Part shown: in pieces, positions 7,355 to 14,980 of the stretch
Position numbering within the stretch: position 1 is the first letter of the stretch
Layout: every line of letters begins with the position of its first letter
Source: Pseudomonadota bacterium
GTDB taxonomy: Bacteria; Pseudomonadota; Gammaproteobacteria; UBA11654
Reading direction: 5' to 3'
DNA: 16,900 bases
Assembly (NCBI GenBank): GCA_029979325.1
Contig: JAPOHS010000022.1
Span: forward strand, 1 to 16,900
The notes under the pieces: generated by a model
What the model was told of the DNA's origin: nothing
What the model saw: the letters and a program-made list of their open reading frames with translations, nothing else
Database searches by the model: none
Made by a program: the position numbers and the translations under genes

Positions 7355-8479
7355 ATGGCACATTTTGTAGTCGTAGCAGGGGAACCGTCTGGAGATGTGC
7401 TTGGTGCTAAATTAATTTCAGACTTAAAAAAGATCAATCCAGATCATCAGTTTTCAGGGATTGCTGGCCCAAGAATGATAGCAGAGGGTTGTGAGCCATG
7501 GTTTGAGATTTCAGACTTATCTGTGATGGGTTTAACAGAAGTGATTAAACATCTACCAAGGATTCTTAAAATCAGGAAGGCAGTGATTGAGAAGTCTATT
7601 GATATTGAGCCAGATGCTTATATCGGCATTGATTATCCAGAATTTAATCTCAGTATTGAGAAGTCACTGAAAAAAAGAAAAATCAAAACCATACAGATGG
7701 TCTGTCCAAGTTTTTGGGCTTGGAGGGAAGCGAGGGCAAATAAGTTCAAATCAGCAATAGATTTGATGCTATGTTTATTCCCCTTCGAACCCGATCTACT
7801 CAAGGATAAGGGTGTTGAAGCAGCTTTCATAGGTCATCCTCTTGCTGAAGAGATTAAGATAGATAATTCTCATCAATCAACATCTGACATTAAGTCTGTG
7901 AATATCGCTCTTCTGCCAGGCAGCAGACGAAAAGAAATTGATTATCACCTTGAAGTTATATTGGATGCAGCAGTGATGATTCGTGATCAACTATCCATAA
8001 CCAATAAAGAGGTTATATTTTTTATACCAACAAGATTCAAAGAAATGGAAGATTGGATCAAGTCCTTTAAAAAGTTTAATGATCTAAAAATTAAAATATT
8101 CAAAGAAACCAGTGATTGCTTATCAGACAGTGATCTGATCATAACCAAATCAGGAACATCAACATTGGAGTCAGCACTGTATAAGAAGAAAACAATTGTG
8201 GTGTATAAGATGTCATCAGTTTCATTCTTTTTGTTAACAAAATTAAACCTAATCAATGTGAGCTATGCTTCACTTCCAAATATTTTATTGGGTCATGAGT
8301 GCTTTAAAGAATTTATTCAAGATGATTTTAGAGCAGAAGGCATTGCAAATGAGGCCATGAGATTATTGCAAGTTGATTCAGATGCTTATCTTATTCCCTT
8401 AAAAAAACTTCACGAAGATTTAAGATCTCCCGAGCAGGATGCTTCTTCTGTAATCACTCGATTCTTAGGCTTATCTTGA
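7355..8479 (+). CDS. lpxB: Lipid-A-disaccharide synthase
   Basis: LpxB is a peripheral membrane GT19-family glycosyltransferase that joins UDP-2,3-diacylglucosamine and lipid X into the beta-1,6 tetraacyl disaccharide. The 374 residues (E. coli 382) contain AGEPSGDVLGA at the N-terminus, the IGIDYPEFN block with Asp93 (E. coli Asp98 region), CPSFWAWREARA, FIGHPLAEE, the donor-site LLPGSRRKEI, and KSGTSTLESAL near the C-terminus. All are hallmarks of the family in the expected order. AAAGG at 7341-7345 is the probable ribosome binding site for ATG 7355. The stop TGA shares four bases with the TTG start of rnhB. LpxH or LpxI, which supplies lipid X, is not in this window. Confidence 0.96.
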   Translation: MAHFVVVAGEPSGDVLGAKLISDLKKINPDHQFSGIAGPRMIAEGCEPWFEISDLSVMGLTEVIKHLPRILKIRKAVIEKSIDIEPDAYIGIDYPEFNLSIEKSLKKRKIKTIQMVCPSFWAWREARANKFKSAIDLMLCLFPFEPDLLKDKGVEAAFIGHPLAEEIKIDNSHQSTSDIKSVNIALLPGSRRKEIDYHLEVILDAAVMIRDQLSITNKEVIFFIPTRFKEMEDWIKSFKKFNDLKIKIFKETSDCLSDSDLIITKSGTSTLESALYKKKTIVVYKMSSVSFFLLTKLNLINVSYASLPNILLGHECFKEFIQDDFRAEGIANEAMRLLQVDSDAYLIPLKKLHEDLRSPEQDASSVITRFLGLS

Positions 8480-9075
8480 GCCAGGAAGGTGCAAACATTT
8501 TTATAGGTGTAGATGAAGCCGGGAGAGGCTGTCTAGCAGGCCCAGTAGTTAGTGCATCCGTTGCAATCTATGAGGACCAAGTCATTGAAGGCGTGAATGA
8601 CTCAAAGTTATTGTCACCAAAAAAAAGAAATGATCTTTATGATGTCATTCAGAATGAATCTCTAAGCTTTTCTGTAGCGAGCATCGATAATCATGTCATT
8701 GATCAAACAAACATTCTCGTTGCAACTCTCCAATCGATGAAAGATTCGATTGATGCCATTGGTGTAAATGCGGATGAGATCATCATCGATGGTCCACATA
8801 AACCAGTCATGCATGATCAGAGAGACTCAATCACTAGGGGTGTTATTGGAGGCGATAAACTATTTCATTGCGTTTCAGCAGCATCTATAATTGCTAAGGT
8901 TTATAGAGATAAGTTTATGATTGAATTGCACCAAAAGTATCCAAAATATAATTTCCAAAAAAATAAAGGATACCCAACAAAAGATCATATCCAAGCCATA
9001 AAAGAATTAGGACCCAGCCCTTATCACAGGCTGAGTTTTAAACCAGAACTGTATGTAAATGAGAATTCAAAGTGA
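8476..9075 (+). CDS. rnhB: Ribonuclease HII
   Basis: RNase HII nicks the RNA strand of RNA-DNA hybrids and starts removal of single misincorporated ribonucleotides from DNA. The 199-residue length equals E. coli RnhB (198). The acidic active site is visible: Asp13 and Glu14 in GVDEAGRG, Asp105 in IIDGPHKP, and Asp145 in SIIAKVYRDKFM. The DSKLLSPKKR segment is typical. The usual 'DGN' after the third acidic residue reads DGP here, a mild oddity. The TTG start at 8476 overlaps the lpxB stop (TTGA), and there is no other start codon close by in frame; only a weak TAGG lies upstream, so reinitiation after lpxB probably drives it. The lpxB-rnhB-dnaE order is conserved in gammaproteobacteria. The start is the least certain part. 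Confidence 0.94.
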   Translation: MSQEGANIFIGVDEAGRGCLAGPVVSASVAIYEDQVIEGVNDSKLLSPKKRNDLYDVIQNESLSFSVASIDNHVIDQTNILVATLQSMKDSIDAIGVNADEIIIDGPHKPVMHDQRDSITRGVIGGDKLFHCVSAASIIAKVYRDKFMIELHQKYPKYNFQKNKGYPTKDHIQAIKELGPSPYHRLSFKPELYVNENSK

Positions 9076-12000
9076 GTAATCCTTCCTTTGTTCATTTAGA
9101 CGTGAATACCCAGTATTCTCTCGGAAGAAGTACAATCAGACAGGATCAGTTAATCGATGCTTGTACCGATATGGGGATGCCTGCAGTTGGAGTGACTGAT
9201 CATAATAATCTTTTTTCTGCATATAAGCTCTACAAGTCTGCTCAAAAGAAAGGCATAAAGTATATTATCGGATCAACCATTACCCTTCTAGACCAAAAAG
9301 AGCGAATCAAAAGTAAGTTATCTCTTCTCTGTGAGAATGAGATTGGTTACAAGAATTTATGTGCCCTGATTACACGGTCATACACAGAGAAGTTGGATAA
9401 AAACGAGCCACTCATTGATAGAAAATGGCTGGAGAGTCGCACAGAAGGGTTGATCGCAATTTCCTCTTCTAACAATGGCTCTCTTCAGCAGTCTAAATCC
9501 ATGGATGAATCAATGGCACTTCAATGGATCAATGATCTTCAAGAACTATTTCCAGACCGTTTATTTTTATCGATCTCTAGAATGGGAATTCCAAATGAGG
9601 AAAAGTTGAATCAGTTAACCATAGAGTTATCTACAAATTCCAAAATCCCAATCGTTGCTGTAAATAATCCAATTTTTATAGAAAAAGATGATTTTCTTTC
9701 ACTCGATGCGAGGGTTTGCATTGATCAGGGAACAATGATGGATGATGAAAGAAGAGCAAAAGACTATACACCCGAGCAATATTTTAAAAGCTCTGATGAA
9801 ATGGCAAATTTATTTGCAGATATTCCTGAGGCCTTATCGAATACGATTGCTATAGCAGAAATGTGTAATTTCGGATTTGAAAATACCGAGCATGTCTTAC
9901 CAGAATTTGAAACACCTAAAGATTTATCCATTGATGAGTATTTGGAGCAACAGGCAAATATTGGTCTAAAAAAAATATTTTCCAGTGGTGGTGATAATCT
10001 CAGCACCTATCAAAAACGCTTAGATGATGAAATTAAAATCATCAAAAGAACCGGTTTTGCTGGTTATTTTCTTATTGTTGCAGATTTTGTTCAATGGTCT
10101 AGGGAGCAGAATATCCCTGTCGGTCCCGGCAGAGGATCTGGGCCTGGATCTCTAGTAGCATATGCGCTTGGTATCACGGAGATAGATCCCATTGAACATG
10201 ACCTCATTTTCGAGCGATTCCTAAATCCCGAGAGAATTTCAATGCCTGATTTTGATATCGATTTTTGTGTCAATGGCAGAGATCGAGTCATTGATTATGT
10301 GAATGAAAAATATGGCGATGACAAAGTCTCACAAATCATCACTTACGGCACACTTTCTGCAAGGGCAGTGGTCAGAGATGTTGGAAGAATCCTTGGCTAC
10401 CCATATGGCATGGTTGATCGCATTGCTAAAATGATCCCATTTGAGATCGGAATTACTCTTGGCGATGCATTAAAGAAGTCAAATGAGCTGGCTGAAAAAT
10501 ATGAGGAAGACAATGACATTCAATCCATCATTGATCTATCACTCAAGCTGGAAGGTTTAGTCAGGAATGCAGGCACACATGCCGGTGGTGTAGTTATTGC
10601 CCCATCAAATCTGTCTGATTTTATGCCATTGTTCAAAGTCGATGATGAAGAGGGCACAGTCACCCAATTTGATAAAGACGATGCAGAGTCAATTGGCCTC
10701 ATAAAATTCGATTTCTTGGGCTTAAAAACCCTTACCGTCATACAAAATACAGTTGAGTTAATAAATTTTAGCGCTGATTCGCCAATCGATATCAAGAAGA
10801 TATCTCTTAAAGACAAGAAAACATATAGCCTGCTTTCTTCAGCAAGAACAATTGGTATCTTCCAATTGGAATCTCCAGGAATGAGAGATCTCATTGAGAG
10901 AATGCAACCCTCTAAATTTGAAGACATCATTGCTTTGGTGGCTTTATTTAGACCGGGTCCTTTGCAATCAGGCATGGTGGATGATTTTATAGAAAGAAAA
11001 AAAGGCGGAGAGACGAAGATCATTGATTATCTCCATCCATCTCTAGAGCCAATCCTACGACCGACTTATGGAGTGATTGTATATCAAGAGCAAGTCATGC
11101 AAATCGCTCAGAAATTATCAAAATACACACAGGGCAGTGCTGACATACTCAGAAAAGCCATGGGTAAAAAAATTCCAGAAGAAATGGCGAAGCAAAAAGA
11201 TGTCTTTATACAAGGTGCAATTGAAAACAATATACCCGAAGCATCAGCCAGGAGAATATTTGAGTTGATTGAGAAATTTGCTGGATATGGATTCAATAAA
11301 TCTCATTCCGTTTCCTATGCGATGATTGCTTATCAGACTGCCTATTTGAAAGCACATTATCCGACTGAATTCTTTGCAGCTTCTCTCACCTATGATATGG
11401 AAAATACGGATAAATTGATTCGAATCAAGGAAGATTGCGAATCATTTGAAATCGAAGTCAAGCCTCCATGTGTTAATCACTCAGCCTATGAATTCAGTGT
11501 ATGGAAGAAAGATGAAATCAGGTATGCATTAGGTGCCATCAAAGGTATTGGGCGATCCATCTCTGAAGCAATATATGAAGAAAGAAAGCAAAATGGTGAG
11601 TTTAAAAGTATTTTTGATTTTTGCTCTAGATTGTCATCCGAGAAGCCTTCGAAAAGAACTCTCGAGGCACTTGTAAAATCAGGAGCAATGGACACATTTG
11701 GAGAGAATCGATCAACACTGCTTAACTCGATTCAAATTGCACTGAGTTATTCAAATAAATTAAATCTTGAGCAATCAGCTGGCCAAACAAATCTATTTTA
11801 TTCTGATAGTGATGAAGATCAGAACCTACCAGAGTTAAGTCGATCAAAAGAACTACAAGTTGATGAAAAATTAGGATTTGAATATTCCACTTTGGGTTTT
11901 TATTTTAGCGGTCATCCATTTGATGCCTACCGAAATGACTCTAAGCATTTCACTCAATACAACATTTCCTCTTTAAAGAGGATGCTCGATTCAAAGAAAA

Positions 12001-12506
12001 GAGAGGGGTATGGAAATAATAAATCATTGATTGATTTAGCTGGATTAATTTCAGATGTCAAAAGAAGAGGAAATAATCTTGCATTCAAGATTGATGATGG
12101 CACTGCAATGATTGAGGGCATCGTTTTTGGTGAAAAGATGGAGAGCCTTAAAGGCAGCATCATGAATAATCAATTGCTTTTTCTAAGGGGAAAACTGAGG
12201 TTCGACAGTTATGCTGATATGTGGCAACTGGTGATTGAAGAAGTTTCTTCACTTGAAGAATTGATCAACAATAAGGCAAATAAATTAGTCATTCGATGTG
12301 ACCCAAATTTTAACCCCAAGAAGCTTCAAAAGATCCTGAAATCCCATACTCCCGGCAGCTGTTCAGTTCAACTCAATTATCTCAGTGATGTAAACCAAAC
12401 GAAAATGAGACTCGGCGATGAATGGAAGGTCAATCCAACGAAGCAATTGAGAGAGACTTTAGCAGAAGAACTCGGTATTGATAATTTTCAGTTTATTTCA
12501 AGCTGA
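9072..12506 (+). CDS. dnaE: DNA polymerase III subunit alpha
   Basis: DnaE is the replicative polymerase subunit of the Pol III core. The 1144 residues (E. coli 1160) run in the order PHP domain (about 1-270), palm, thumb and fingers, helix-hairpin-helix (near residue 825, AIKGIGRSI), OB fold (about 985-1060) and C-terminal tau-binding region. The catalytic aspartates are Asp395 and Asp397 in MPDFDIDFC and Asp547 in IKFDFLGLKTL, matching E. coli 401, 403 and 555. GPGRGSGPGSLVAYALG is intact. A beta-clamp-binding pentapeptide QTNLF is at 905-909. The PHP metal site is degenerate (HLDVN rather than HxHxH, although TDH is kept), so intrinsic proofreading is unlikely and a separate DnaQ is expected. 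The GTG start overlaps the rnhB stop (GTGA). Confidence 0.97.
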   Translation: MSNPSFVHLDVNTQYSLGRSTIRQDQLIDACTDMGMPAVGVTDHNNLFSAYKLYKSAQKKGIKYIIGSTITLLDQKERIKSKLSLLCENEIGYKNLCALITRSYTEKLDKNEPLIDRKWLESRTEGLIAISSSNNGSLQQSKSMDESMALQWINDLQELFPDRLFLSISRMGIPNEEKLNQLTIELSTNSKIPIVAVNNPIFIEKDDFLSLDARVCIDQGTMMDDERRAKDYTPEQYFKSSDEMANLFADIPEALSNTIAIAEMCNFGFENTEHVLPEFETPKDLSIDEYLEQQANIGLKKIFSSGGDNLSTYQKRLDDEIKIIKRTGFAGYFLIVADFVQWSREQNIPVGPGRGSGPGSLVAYALGITEIDPIEHDLIFERFLNPERISMPDFDIDFCVNGRDRVIDYVNEKYGDDKVSQIITYGTLSARAVVRDVGRILGYPYGMVDRIAKMIPFEIGITLGDALKKSNELAEKYEEDNDIQSIIDLSLKLEGLVRNAGTHAGGVVIAPSNLSDFMPLFKVDDEEGTVTQFDKDDAESIGLIKFDFLGLKTLTVIQNTVELINFSADSPIDIKKISLKDKKTYSLLSSARTIGIFQLESPGMRDLIERMQPSKFEDIIALVALFRPGPLQSGMVDDFIERKKGGETKIIDYLHPSLEPILRPTYGVIVYQEQVMQIAQKLSKYTQGSADILRKAMGKKIPEEMAKQKDVFIQGAIENNIPEASARRIFELIEKFAGYGFNKSHSVSYAMIAYQTAYLKAHYPTEFFAASLTYDMENTDKLIRIKEDCESFEIEVKPPCVNHSAYEFSVWKKDEIRYALGAIKGIGRSISEAIYEERKQNGEFKSIFDFCSRLSSEKPSKRTLEALVKSGAMDTFGENRSTLLNSIQIALSYSNKLNLEQSAGQTNLFYSDSDEDQNLPELSRSKELQVDEKLGFEYSTLGFYFSGHPFDAYRNDSKHFTQYNISSLKRMLDSKKREGYGNNKSLIDLAGLISDVKRRGNNLAFKIDDGTAMIEGIVFGEKMESLKGSIMNNQLLFLRGKLRFDSYADMWQLVIEEVSSLEELINNKANKLVIRCDPNFNPKKLQKILKSHTPGSCSVQLNYLSDVNQTKMRLGDEWKVNPTKQLRETLAEELGIDNFQFISS

Positions 12507-12564
12507 GAAGAGATAAGCTATTTATAGTTGTTATACAATACATGTGAACATGTGATGTAATTTT
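12507..12564 (+). promoter_or_regulatory. dnaE-accA spacer: tandem ACATGTGA repeat and a -10-like box, no Shine-Dalgarno
   Basis: This 58-nt spacer contains TACAAT at 12534-12539 (5 of 6 to the sigma-70 -10 consensus) with no recognisable -35 at normal distance. Immediately after it comes a perfect tandem duplication of the 8-mer ACATGTGA (12540-12555), so the hexamer palindrome ACATGT occurs twice at 8-bp spacing. No purine-rich ribosome binding site precedes the accA ATG at 12565. If the -10 is real, transcription would start within or next to the repeat. Promoter function is a guess from these features. Confidence 0.3.
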
Positions 12565-13524
12565 ATGGATTTCTTAGATTTTGAAAAACCAATTGTAGAG
12601 CTTGAAAGAAGAATTGAAGAGCTCAGATTGACCAATACGGATGCAGACACCGCAATCGAGCTAGATGATGAGATTGAGAGGCTTCAAAAAAAGTGTGAGT
12701 CTCTGACAAAAAAAATCTTTGGCAGTCTCAGTGAATGGCAAATTGCTCAACTCGCAAGACATCCGCTTAGACCTAAATCCATTCAAGTGATTGAGGCCAT
12801 CAGCGAGGACTTTCAAGAGCTTCATGGCGATAGAATGTATGCAGATGATTCCGCAATTATTTCAGGGCTTGCCAAAATCAATAACCAATCAGTGATGTTT
12901 ATTGCACAAGAAAAGGGCAATAACACCAATGAGAAAATGAAAAGAAACTTCGGTATGCCTAGACCTGAAGGATATCGAAAGGCACAAAGAATGATGAAGC
13001 TTGCAGAAAAATTCAAAATTCCCATTGTCACCATCATCGACACACCTGGAGCATTTCCAGGAATTGGGGCTGAGGAAAGAGGCCAGAGCGAAGCAATCGC
13101 AAGAAACCTTTTCACTCTTGCATCTTTAAAAACTCCCATTATTAATCTTGTACTTGGAGAGGGAGGATCAGGTGGCGCATTGGCGATAGGCATGGGAGAT
13201 AAACTCATCATGCTTGAATACTCAATTTATTCTGTGATTTCACCAGAAGCATGTTCATCCATCTTATGGAGGACGCCTGATGAGACAGAAACTGCTGCTG
13301 AGGCAATGGGAATTTCATCTTCTCGATTGAACAAATTGGGACTGGTTGATGAGATCATTGATGAACCGCTTGGAGGATTTCATAGGAATCCAGAGAAAAC
13401 TTTCACATCAATCAAAGAAAGTATTGCTAATGCACTTCAAACCCTTCAATCAGAAGATCCAGAGACCTTACTTGATCAAAGAAGAGCAAGATATAGGGCA
13501 ATTGGCGAATTCAATGAAAACTGA
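12565..13524 (+). CDS. accA: Acetyl-CoA carboxylase carboxyltransferase subunit alpha
   Basis: AccA is one half of the carboxyltransferase (with AccD) that moves the carboxyl group from biotin-BCCP to acetyl-CoA, forming malonyl-CoA for fatty-acid synthesis in the cytosol. The 319-residue length equals that of E. coli AccA. The N-terminus MDFLDFEKPIVELERRIEEL matches the family helix. The crotonase-like core carries ELHGDR, GMPRPEGYRKA, IVTIIDTPGAFPGIGAEERG with the acyl-CoA oxyanion region, and GEGGSGGALAIG, followed by SPEACSSILW and EPLGGFHRNP. There is no clear Shine-Dalgarno, but the ATG at 12565 gives the right N-terminus. tilS follows after only 2 nt, so the two are almost surely one transcript. 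Placement after dnaE is conserved in gammaproteobacteria. Confidence 0.97.
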   Translation: MDFLDFEKPIVELERRIEELRLTNTDADTAIELDDEIERLQKKCESLTKKIFGSLSEWQIAQLARHPLRPKSIQVIEAISEDFQELHGDRMYADDSAIISGLAKINNQSVMFIAQEKGNNTNEKMKRNFGMPRPEGYRKAQRMMKLAEKFKIPIVTIIDTPGAFPGIGAEERGQSEAIARNLFTLASLKTPIINLVLGEGGSGGALAIGMGDKLIMLEYSIYSVISPEACSSILWRTPDETETAAEAMGISSSRLNKLGLVDEIIDEPLGGFHRNPEKTFTSIKESIANALQTLQSEDPETLLDQRRARYRAIGEFNEN

Positions 13525-13526
13525 TC

Positions 13527-14861
13527 ATGGCCGATCTTCAAGATTTTGAGGATAGCTTTCTAGGTCAGTTTTCTTCAGTAGATACTGAAAAAGTCTGCCT
13601 AGCACTCAGTGGCGGCCTTGATTCAATGGTTTTGTTGCATTTAATGCATGTTCATCTCAATGGTAAATATAAGATTCGTGCGATTCATGTGAATCATAAT
13701 ATCAATGAGAACTCAAATGATTGGAGCACTTTCTGTAAAAAACAATGCAGTCAACTCGGTATAGATCTCACAATTGAGTCCATTCATCCTGAGAACAATG
13801 GATCTGGATTGGAGGCAAGTGCCAGGGATGAAAGATACCAAGTCATCAAAGAGAATCTTGCTCAAAATGAGTTGTTGCTGACCGCACATCATAAAGACGA
13901 TCAACTTGAAACCATTCTTTTCAGAATTTTTCGAGGAACAGGGATCAATGGCTTGAGAGGAATTGTTCATTATAAAGATCATAAAAGCCATAGTATTTTA
14001 AGACCGCTCTTACATTGCTCTCGTGCTGATCTTGAGGGATATGCTGCTGCAAACAAGATTAAATGCATAGAGGATGACAGCAATGAAGATACTTCTTTTG
14101 ATCGAAATTACATCAGAAATCTACTTGTTCCAAAAATCAAAGAAAGATGGAATCGTGTTGAAGAATCAGCCCATCGACTCTCAATTATTGCTGCAGAGAA
14201 CAATGAATTGTTAAATGAGCTTGCCTTAGAAGACCTCTCGCAAGAATCAGATCTAGATTCAGTCAGTATCAACTGTTTTGATTCACGCTCTATTCCTAGA
14301 ATTAAGAATATAATCAGGTTTCTGATTGAAAAGAATGACATGGATATGCCGTCGATGCATATCCTTAATTCTGGACTGATTGACCTGATTAAGGATGACG
14401 AGAAAACATCCGAAATAAAATGGGGTAATTTTGTGATCAGGCGTTTTAACAAGAGACTCTACTTTCTTAATAAAACTGTAGCCATGCCATTTATGCCACC
14501 CGATAAAATTACTTGGTCAATTAATCAATCGATTGACCTTCATTATCCAATTGGTTCATTGGAAACTGATTTCAGTAATGGGAGTGGCATTGCATTGGAT
14601 AAATGTTCAGAGAACCTTCAAATAAAATTCCGCAAAGGTGGAGAAAAAATCACGCTGGATACAAAAAAGACACCAAAAACATTGAAAGACTTTTTTAATG
14701 AGAAAAAGATTCTTCCCTGGACAAGAGATAAGATTCCATTGATATATGACGATCAAAATCTCATATGCATAGGGGATTTCTGGATCAATGATGACTTCAT
14801 AGCAAATAAAAAAGAGCGCTCTTTTGTTATTCAATGGAATACAAAGATGAGAATCTCATAA
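13527..14861 (+). CDS. tilS: tRNA(Ile)-lysidine synthase
   Basis: TilS uses ATP and lysine to convert the wobble cytidine of tRNA-Ile(CAU) to lysidine, changing its identity from Met to Ile; it is essential for reading AUA. The 444 residues (E. coli 432) begin with the PP-loop ATPase motif SGGLDS at 28-33, followed by NHNINENS, the ASARDERY block, TAHHKDDQLET and FRGTGINGLRG, all typical of the family. DDSNEDTSFDRNYIRNLLVP marks the end of the catalytic domain. The C-terminal tRNA-binding domain has FRKGGEKI, LKDFFNEKKI and PWTRDKIPLIYD. The start ATG lies 2 nt after the accA stop. The AUA codon appears often in this AT-rich window, so the enzyme matters for decoding here. No damage is visible. 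Confidence 0.95.
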   Translation: MADLQDFEDSFLGQFSSVDTEKVCLALSGGLDSMVLLHLMHVHLNGKYKIRAIHVNHNINENSNDWSTFCKKQCSQLGIDLTIESIHPENNGSGLEASARDERYQVIKENLAQNELLLTAHHKDDQLETILFRIFRGTGINGLRGIVHYKDHKSHSILRPLLHCSRADLEGYAAANKIKCIEDDSNEDTSFDRNYIRNLLVPKIKERWNRVEESAHRLSIIAAENNELLNELALEDLSQESDLDSVSINCFDSRSIPRIKNIIRFLIEKNDMDMPSMHILNSGLIDLIKDDEKTSEIKWGNFVIRRFNKRLYFLNKTVAMPFMPPDKITWSINQSIDLHYPIGSLETDFSNGSGIALDKCSENLQIKFRKGGEKITLDTKKTPKTLKDFFNEKKILPWTRDKIPLIYDDQNLICIGDFWINDDFIANKKERSFVIQWNTKMRIS

Positions 14862-14980
14862 AAATCATCGTTGAGGGTAAAACCAGAATCTGTTAATTTG
14901 AAATACCGGGACTGCGATAAACACATCAGTATTTCTCGATTAAAATCCCCAAGTTAAATTTTAGGTACAGGTGCCCGGGC
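14862..14980 (+). promoter_or_regulatory. pyrG leader with an interrupted inverted repeat and a GC-rich palindrome at the start codon
   Basis: This 119-nt spacer separates tilS from pyrG. It holds an inverted repeat whose arms are TTAAT-TT-GAAATAC (14893-14906) and GTATTTC-TCG-ATTAA (14929-14943): 12 paired positions with a 2/3-nt internal bulge and a 22-nt loop. Directly before the ATG lies the 8-bp palindrome GCCCGGGC (14973-14980), a conspicuous all-GC run in AT-rich DNA; in RNA GUGC-CCGG-GCAU could fold over the first two bases of the start codon. A probable Shine-Dalgarno AGG is at 14969-14971. No well-spaced -35/-10 pair is convincing (TTGAAA at 14898-14903 lacks a matching -10). There is no T-run, so the repeat is not a standard intrinsic terminator. 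Confidence 0.35.
14893..14943 (+). repeat. Imperfect inverted repeat in the pyrG leader
   Basis: The left arm TTAAT plus GAAATAC and the right arm GTATTTC plus ATTAA pair perfectly in two blocks of 5 and 7 bases, separated by an asymmetric bulge (TT opposite TCG). The loop is 22 nt. It could act as an mRNA structure or as a protein-binding dyad; A/T-rich arms of this size can also arise by chance. Confidence 0.4.

Noticed and set aside
10520..11023. Open reading frame of 167 codons on the - strand inside dnaE
   Set aside because: It lies wholly within the intact, well-recognised dnaE frame, resembles no family I know, and long antisense frames arise from codon bias. Treated as a shadow.
12822..13211. 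Open reading frame of 129 codons on the - strand inside accA
   Set aside because: It is fully covered by conserved accA motifs; the apparent membrane-like composition is the mirror of Gly/Ala/Ile codons of accA.
13346..13549. 67-codon + strand frame spanning the accA-tilS junction
   Set aside because: It overlaps both genes in another frame, has no family signature, and the accA and tilS frames are both complete.
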